18,306 nt of DNA from assembly GCA_964429465.1 (NCBI GenBank), contig CAYSCA010000050.1, positions 1 to 18,306 of the forward strand. Reading direction: 5' to 3'. This DNA is from Ferrovibrio sp964429465 (GTDB lineage: Bacteria; Pseudomonadota; Alphaproteobacteria; Ferrovibrionales; Ferrovibrionaceae). The translations under genes were made by a program, and so were the position numbers. The notes under the pieces are model-generated. The model made no database searches and was not told the origin of the DNA. It saw nothing but the letters and a program-made list of their open reading frames with translations. The first letter of the stretch is position 1. Each line of letters opens with the position of its first letter. Positions 14,483 through 18,306 of this stretch are shown one piece after another.

Positions 14483-14494
14483 GTTTCCGGAAAC
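14483..14494. promoter_or_regulatory. 12-bp palindrome over the ribosome-binding region of the efflux gene
   Basis: GTTTCCGGAAAC is perfectly self-complementary and ends 3 bases before the efflux pump ATG (14479). On the minus strand it contains the only Shine-Dalgarno-like GGAAA. It could be an operator or simply a weak ribosome site embedded in a palindrome. Confidence 0.35.
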
Positions 14495-14508
14495 AACGGG
14501 TCTATCGT

Positions 14509-14521
14509 CGTCTGTAAGACG
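14509..14521. promoter_or_regulatory. 13-bp palindrome in the efflux gene promoter region
   Basis: CGTCTGTAAGACG has perfect 5-base arms around GTA. It lies 30 bases upstream of the efflux pump start, where a TetR- or ArsR-type operator would be expected. No matching regulator gene is adjacent, and its sequence differs from the arsR palindrome at 16729-16746. Confidence 0.35.
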
Positions 14522-14567
14522 CGCTCAGGCCATGACGTCCGACACATCTCCGAAGTTTTTTTTGCCT

Positions 14568-15299
14568 TTACTTGGCGGCGCAGCAATCGCCGGCCGGATT
14601 GGCCCCGGCTTCGTACTCGTCATGCCGCCTGACCCAGCTCATCGGGCCGGTTTCGTTGCGTCCCCTGGGCGTAATGTCAAGAAACATGTAAGCCGAAAGA
14701 ACTTCCTCGTTGCCACGGCCATAGCTGGAATAGGTATGGAAAACCGCGCCGGCTTCGTCCTTGTAGAAGACGCTGACGCCCGGCATCTCCTCACCCGGAT
14801 CCTTGCTCTTCTCGAAATTGTACCAGACACGGCCGGCGGCGATATCCTCCTTCGTGGCGGAGACGTGATAATCGTAATTGAAATCGCTGCCCAGCGACGA
14901 CACCCAGCTGAATTGCCAGTCCATCCGTTTCCGGTAGGCGTCGATTTTGGCCAGCGGGGCCCGCGAGACCGCCACGAACGTCACGTCGTGATGCCGCAGG
15001 TGCATGTTGGCGGCGTCGGCGTGATCGGCCTCGAAGGAACACCCGATGCAGCCCTGCTCCCAGTCAGGGCCGAACATGAAATGCTGGACAATCAGTTGGC
15101 TGCGGCCGTCAAACAGGTCTGCCAGCGACTTCCGGCCGTCCGGCGTGTCGAAGACATATTCCTTGTCCACCCGGACCCAGGGCAGCATCCGGCGCTCTTC
15201 GCTCAGGGCATCGCGTAGCCGCGTAAGTTCCTTCTCCTTGGCCAGATGCGCCTTGCGGGCTGCCAGCCATTCGTCGCGGGAAACGATCCGGTGCTGCAT
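14568..15299 (-). CDS. DUF899 thioredoxin-fold protein
   Basis: The 243-residue protein has the DUF899 layout: an N-terminal helix with LAKEKELTRLRDALSEERRMLPWVRV, then YVFDTPDGRKSLADLFDGRSQLIVQHFMFGPDW, and the CIGC motif at residues 84-87 (CxxC, possible redox pair) within a GCSFEADH context. SRAPLAKIDAYRKRMDW and VSVFYKDEAGAVFHTYSSYGRG follow. The family is related to AhpC/TSA-like thioredoxin folds and is thought to be redox-active, but no reaction is established. Two adjacent cysteines near the C-terminus (GDCC) are notable. The ATG at 15299 is supported by GGAGG 7 bases upstream; a longer open frame upstream is spurious. It lies 16 bases downstream of the glutathione S-transferase gene. 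Confidence 0.88.
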   Translation of the reverse strand: MQHRIVSRDEWLAARKAHLAKEKELTRLRDALSEERRMLPWVRVDKEYVFDTPDGRKSLADLFDGRSQLIVQHFMFGPDWEQGCIGCSFEADHADAANMHLRHHDVTFVAVSRAPLAKIDAYRKRMDWQFSWVSSLGSDFNYDYHVSATKEDIAAGRVWYNFEKSKDPGEEMPGVSVFYKDEAGAVFHTYSSYGRGNEEVLSAYMFLDITPRGRNETGPMSWVRRHDEYEAGANPAGDCCAAK

Positions 15300-15315
15300 G
15301 ATCGACCTCCTTGGT

Positions 15316-15942
15316 TCAGGCTGCATCGGCCATCGCGGGATAGGGGTTCCGCCATGCCTCCAGTTCATTCATCCGCTGGTGCCAGCGCAGGATTTCCGGA
15401 AACTCCGCGATGGGCAGCTTGGCGTCCTCTGCATAGGGCAGGGTTGCGGCTACGGCAAAGTCGGCCACCGTCAGGCCGTCGCCGACCAGGTACTTGCGTC
15501 CGCGCAGATGGGCGTCGAGCACCGCTGCGTATTGGCGGAAATATTTGCTGGCTTCGGCCACCGCGGCAGGGTCCGGTTCGCCCAGGGCGAATTTGCGCTT
15601 GATGATGTACTCGAAATACAGGTTTCCGCCGTGACGGGTGAAATGCAAAGCGTCCCAGCTCAGCCAGCGAACGATATCGATGAGGCGATCATCGTCGCCG
15701 GGCCACAGATCTGAACCTGCCTTCCTGGCCAGGTAACACATGATCGCGTTCGACTCCCACAGAGTCGTCTCGCCATCGCGGAGAGCCGGTACCTTGCCGT
15801 TGGGATTGATGGCGCGGAATTCGGGTGTTCTGTGCTCGCCCTTCCCGAGATCAACGCGCACGTATTCGGCCGGGATGTTCAGGTATTTGGCGACGGCGCA
15901 GGTTTTCCGCGGGTTCACCGTCTCGAAGTAATACAGTTTCAT
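15316..15942 (-). CDS. Glutathione S-transferase family protein
   Basis: The 208-residue protein has an N-terminal thioredoxin-like domain (MKLYYFETVNPRKTCAVAKYL) with the cis-proline and gamma-glutamyl contacts (INPNGKVPALRDG, then LWESNAIMCYLA). The C-terminal helical domain contains YLVGDGLTVADFAVAATL, the N-capping box and hydrophobic staple motif of GSTs. The S/N position after the first strand is occupied by NPRK, as in beta/theta-like bacterial forms, so the catalytic residue is uncertain. Conjugation of glutathione to electrophiles or peroxide reduction is typical. The ATG at 15942 has GAGAGGA just upstream. The gene is 13 bases after the SRPBCC gene and 16 before DUF899, which fits a detoxification operon under ArsR. 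Confidence 0.9.
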   Translation of the reverse strand: MKLYYFETVNPRKTCAVAKYLNIPAEYVRVDLGKGEHRTPEFRAINPNGKVPALRDGETTLWESNAIMCYLARKAGSDLWPGDDDRLIDIVRWLSWDALHFTRHGGNLYFEYIIKRKFALGEPDPAAVAEASKYFRQYAAVLDAHLRGRKYLVGDGLTVADFAVAATLPYAEDAKLPIAEFPEILRWHQRMNELEAWRNPYPAMADAA

Positions 15943-15955
15943 ATCGTCCTCTCGG

Positions 15956-16408
15956 TCAATGTGCGGTGAAAAGTCTCTCGAGCTTGTCGAGCGCGCCGGT
16001 CCAGCCATGGCGATGGCTGTCGCGGGTCGCTGCGTCGAAAAGCTGTTCATGGGTCAGGGTCAGCATGGTTGCATCGCCATCGGGCTTGAGCTGAACCGTA
16101 ACGAGGGATTCACGTTCGGGCATGGTGACCCAGGCCCAGGTGAAGACCAGCTTCTCGTTCGGCACTACCTCGCGGTAGACGCCGCTCACCTCATGGCGTT
16201 CGCCATCCGCGTCATTCATGACGATCCGGAAGCGGCCGCCGACATGCGCATCGATTTCGGCCCGCGACGTGCTGATCTGCTCGGGCCCGAACCACTGCGC
16301 TAGCGCCTGCGGCTGCGTCCAGGCGGCGAAGATTTTGGCGGCCGGCGCTTTGATCCTGCGCTTGATGGTGAGACTGGGCCTGGTGCTGAGAGCAGGGCTG
16401 GCGGACAT
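15956..16408 (-). CDS. SRPBCC / AHSA1-like (activator of Hsp90 ATPase homologue 1-like) protein
   Basis: The 150-residue protein fits the START-like AHSA1 family: SLTIKRRIKAPAAKIFAAWTQPQALAQWFGPEQ, then IDAHVGGRFRIVMND, EVSGVYREVVPNEKLVFTWAW, SLVTVQLKPDGDATMLTLTHEQL and a C-terminal helix ending GWTGALDKLERLF. Such proteins form a deep hydrophobic pocket and are routinely paired with an ArsR-type repressor, though ligands are unknown. The ATG at 16408 is supported by GGAGGAAA about 5 bases upstream. The frame extends to 16480, but that part lacks family character. The start lies inside the 3' end of the arsR frame. Confidence 0.88.
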   Translation of the reverse strand: MSASPALSTRPSLTIKRRIKAPAAKIFAAWTQPQALAQWFGPEQISTSRAEIDAHVGGRFRIVMNDADGERHEVSGVYREVVPNEKLVFTWAWVTMPERESLVTVQLKPDGDATMLTLTHEQLFDAATRDSHRHGWTGALDKLERLFTAH

Positions 16409-16737
16409 GAGGTTTCCTCCACAAAGGCGGCAAGGCGGTCGAGCTGGGCAGACCAGAAGCGCTGATAACGGTTCAGCCATTCCATCGCTTCCTCCATCGG
16501 TCCCGCATTCAGCCGGCAGGTAACGGTGCGGCCGGTCTTGCTGCGGGTGATCAGTCCGGCATCCGACAGCACGTCGAGGTGCTTCATGATGGCGGGGAGG
16601 GATACCGGAAAAGGCCGCGCAAGTTCGCTGACCGAGAGCGTCGGTTTGCCCTCCAGCTGGGCCAGCAATGCGCGCCGCGTCGGGTCGGCGAGGGCCGCAA
16701 AGGTGCGGTCGAGGGAAGGGGCTATATGCTTAACCAT
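16300..16737 (-). CDS. ArsR-family winged-helix transcriptional repressor
   Basis: The 145-residue protein starts MVKHIAPSLDRTFAALADPTRRALLAQLEG, the standard N-terminus of ArsR repressors paired with SRPBCC genes. The recognition region reads LSVSELARPFPVSLPAIMKHLDVLSDAGLITRSKTGRTVTCRL, and the dimer helix is MEEAMEWLNRYQRFWSAQLDRLAAFVEE. No cysteine metal site is seen in the recognition helix, so it is probably not an arsenic sensor. The last 35 or so residues (SCPPALLSAPGP onward) run through the SRPBCC start in another frame and are low-complexity, an odd 109-base overlap. The start codon lies in the centre of a perfect palindrome below a sigma70-like promoter, implying autorepression. 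It likely controls the genes down to DUF899, perhaps also the efflux pump. Confidence 0.88.
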   Translation of the reverse strand: MVKHIAPSLDRTFAALADPTRRALLAQLEGKPTLSVSELARPFPVSLPAIMKHLDVLSDAGLITRSKTGRTVTCRLNAGPMEEAMEWLNRYQRFWSAQLDRLAAFVEETSCPPALLSAPGPVSPSSAGSKRRPPKSSPPGRSRRR

Positions 16738-16746
16738 ATGGTTAAG
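16729..16746 (-). promoter_or_regulatory. Perfect 18-bp palindromic operator overlapping the arsR start
   Basis: CTTAACCATATGGTTAAG is fully self-complementary. Skipping one mismatched base on each side, two more pairs extend it outward. The arsR ATG (16735-16737) is at its centre, so half of it encodes MVK. Its position over the predicted transcription start is what autorepression by the dimeric ArsR protein would require. Confidence 0.7.
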
Positions 16747-16772
16747 TATTTCCTTCGACGCCGCAAAGTCAA
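16745..16772 (-). promoter_or_regulatory. Predicted sigma70-type promoter of arsR, probably leaderless mRNA
   Basis: On the minus strand TTGACT (16772-16767), a 16-base spacer and AATACT (16750-16745) resemble -35 and -10 boxes. The -10 box ends 7 bases before the arsR ATG, so transcription would begin at or next to the start codon. The AAGGA in the spacer would then lie outside the mRNA. Confidence 0.5.
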
Positions 16773-16792
16773 GGCGGTTTTATGTGACGGAT

Positions 16793-18306
16793 TCACAAAC
16801 CGAAGGGGTAGGTGTCGTCCGGGCCGGTCCGCTGCCGCGTCGGCAGCGGGGTCACCGCATTAGTGTCATCGAACCAGACGAAGGCATCGAACTGCCGCGG
16901 CAGGGTGCAGATCGAGTAATGGCTCCAGCGCTCGGTTTCCGGGCGGTAGATCACGCCGATGAACCGCTCCAGCCGTGGCTCCAGCAGGCGATGGTGCAAT
17001 TGTTCATGCACACCCTCGCGCAGATCGAGCAGGAAGCGCGGCACGCCGCTGTCATGCGCGAGGCGCTCATAGCTGTCGGGCCGCGAGGGATTGATCCGCT
17101 TCACCTCCATCGGATCGTCCCAGTCGGTGGCGCAGGCGACGCTGCCGCCATGGGTGCCGAAGCCGATCAGGACAGCATCCCGGCCGAACCGCTCGCGGCA
17201 GAGCTGGCCGATATTCAGTTCGTCGCGGACGCTGCCCATCTCGGTATGCCGGGCGTCGCCTATATGGGAATTATGCGCCCAGACCACCGCCTTTGATTGC
17301 GCGCCGCCGGCATCGAGCAGGGCGCAGAGCGTCTCGAACATATGGGTATCGCGCAGGTTCCAGCTTTCCGCGGCGCCGTAATACATGGCCCGGTAATAGG
17401 CCTCGGCATTCTTCACCAGCCGCGCATTGGCAGTGGCGTCCAGGAAGCTTTCGCCATCCTGCAGGGTGTAGGCCGGCTTGTTGCCCAGCATCTCGCGCAG
17501 CATGGTGACGACGCCCTGCTCGCAGCGGGCATAGCCGGCGCTCAGCGCCATGCGGCCATAGGCCTGCGGCTCCTTCGCCCAGGGCATGAGGCAGCCATAG
17601 CGTTCGCGCGCGACCTTCGCCGCCTCCGGGTCAATGCGGTCGAGATAATCCAGCACCGCGCGGATCGAGGCGGAAAGGTTGTAGAGATCGAGCCCGTAGA
17701 AGCCGGCCCGCGCGGGCGGCAGCTGCCGCAGGTTCCACCCGCGCAGCCATTCGACGAAGCCCTCGACTTCGATATTGCGCCACATCCAGGTGGGAAAGCG
17801 CCGGAAAGGCGGTTCGGCATGCGCGGGGGCATGCCGGTCGCGGACATAGCGGTCGATGCTGGCGGCATCGGGCCAGTCGGCCTCCACCGCCACGATGCGG
17901 AAGCCATGCCGTTCGACCAGGCGCCGGGTGACGGCATCGCGCGCGCGATAGAATTCCGAGCTGCCGTGGCTGGCCTCGCCCAGCAGGATCACGCGGCCAT
18001 CGGCAAAGCGGTCGAACAGCGCGCCGAAGGCCGGATCGTCGAAATCGGGCAGCGGTTCGGCGGCGGCGCGGATCAGGTCCGGCAGGGCGGCTTCGCGCGG
18101 CGGCGCCTGCCGGGCCTGGCGCGGCGCGCGGCCATCCTCGCTCCAGCCATGCTCGCCGATCAGCGGCACGAAGCGCACGCCGCCGAGATCCTCCTCCTCG
18201 AAACGGTTCTCGCTTCTGCGGGTCAGCTTGACCAGCCGCTGCTCGCGCTGCGACCCGCCCACCGGCATGACCAGCCGCCCGCCGATCGCCAGCTGGGCTT
18301 TCAGCG
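16793..18306 (-). CDS. Protein-L-isoaspartate methyltransferase C-terminus fused to an erythromycin esterase-type domain (5' end outside window)
   Basis: The frame is open to the window edge, so the gene is cut at its 5' end; ATG 18268 is internal. The first visible residues, LKAQLAIGGRLVMPVGG, then RLVKLTRRSENRFEEEDLGGVRFVPLIGEHGW, match the C-terminal end of protein-L-isoaspartate O-methyltransferase (PCMT). After a linker rich in Ala, Arg and Pro, an erythromycin esterase-like domain follows: VILLGEASHGSSEFYRARDAVTRRLVERHGF, VAVEADWPDA, FYGLDLYNLSASI, and VVWAHNSHIGDARH with the conserved histidines. The esterase family hydrolyses macrolide lactones in a few members; most are of unknown function. 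About 503 residues are visible. Fusion suggests a protein-repair or damage-related role rather than antibiotic resistance. The last residue is at 16793, 55 bases from arsR on the same strand. Confidence 0.85.
   Translation of the reverse strand, partial: LKAQLAIGGRLVMPVGGSQREQRLVKLTRRSENRFEEEDLGGVRFVPLIGEHGWSEDGRAPRQARQAPPREAALPDLIRAAAEPLPDFDDPAFGALFDRFADGRVILLGEASHGSSEFYRARDAVTRRLVERHGFRIVAVEADWPDAASIDRYVRDRHAPAHAEPPFRRFPTWMWRNIEVEGFVEWLRGWNLRQLPPARAGFYGLDLYNLSASIRAVLDYLDRIDPEAAKVARERYGCLMPWAKEPQAYGRMALSAGYARCEQGVVTMLREMLGNKPAYTLQDGESFLDATANARLVKNAEAYYRAMYYGAAESWNLRDTHMFETLCALLDAGGAQSKAVVWAHNSHIGDARHTEMGSVRDELNIGQLCRERFGRDAVLIGFGTHGGSVACATDWDDPMEVKRINPSRPDSYERLAHDSGVPRFLLDLREGVHEQLHHRLLEPRLERFIGVIYRPETERWSHYSICTLPRQFDAFVWFDDTNAVTPLPTRQRTGPDDTYPFGL

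Noticed and set aside
14540..14570. Run of eight T as an intrinsic terminator
   Set aside because: The T run (14556-14563) is on the plus strand where no gene is transcribed, and on the minus strand it is an A run with no preceding stem.

Overview
The window is GC-rich, tightly packed bacterial DNA that looks alphaproteobacterial. The evidence is a ChrR-type zinc anti-sigma factor, a CFA-like/DUF1365/FAD-oxidoreductase operon, promoter motifs of the RpoE-ChrR (singlet oxygen) type, and a palindromic repeat of a kind common in alphaproteobacterial genomes. A more precise placement (perhaps Rhodospirillales) is only a guess. A 10-N scaffold gap at 3373-3382 shows this is a draft or metagenome assembly. 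No tRNA, rRNA, CRISPR array or insertion sequence was seen. No gene-free stretch exceeds 300 bases; the longest (11819-11973) holds a promoter and two hairpins.

Layout. (1) 1-413: a small GIY-YIG nuclease gene with no normal start codon, bracketed by two palindromic repeats in opposite orientation. (2) 416-4968, minus strand: a flavin reductase-like gene followed by hyuA and hyuB (hydantoinase/5-oxoprolinase family), with the hyuAB junction overlapping by 3 bases. The apparent break in hyuA is an assembly artefact. (3) 5030-7168, minus strand: a probable operon of a gamma-glutamylcyclotransferase-like gene, a Nudix hydrolase and a cysteine synthase, suggesting thiol or nucleotide housekeeping. 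(4) 7180-11953: two transcription units facing each other. chrR plus an NTF2/SnoaL gene runs on the plus strand. An FAD amine oxidase-like gene, DUF1365 and a CFA-like methyltransferase run on the minus strand. Each unit starts with a TGATCC-N18-TAnnnA promoter, and the units meet at one shared CTAG. This is the most interesting part: a self-contained, probably RpoE-controlled lipid-modification island, in which chrR has no sigma gene beside it and the methyltransferase lacks two residues expected of a cyclopropane synthase.

(5) 11974-12831: an orphan response regulator (REC + LuxR HTH) with a TTG start. (6) 12920-16737, minus strand: a detoxification-type block read in the order ArsR repressor, AHSA1/SRPBCC protein, glutathione S-transferase, DUF899 thioredoxin-fold protein, then a DHA2 drug efflux pump. 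The arsR start codon sits in the middle of a perfect 18-bp palindrome just below a promoter, so arsR is probably autoregulated and leaderless. (7) 16793-18306: a gene running off the window edge that joins the C-terminal end of a protein-L-isoaspartate methyltransferase to an erythromycin esterase-type domain.

Taken together, regions 4 to 7 read as stress biology: oxidative or singlet-oxygen response, membrane lipid modification, toxin efflux and conjugation, and possibly protein repair. This functional theme is inference from families and promoter motifs.
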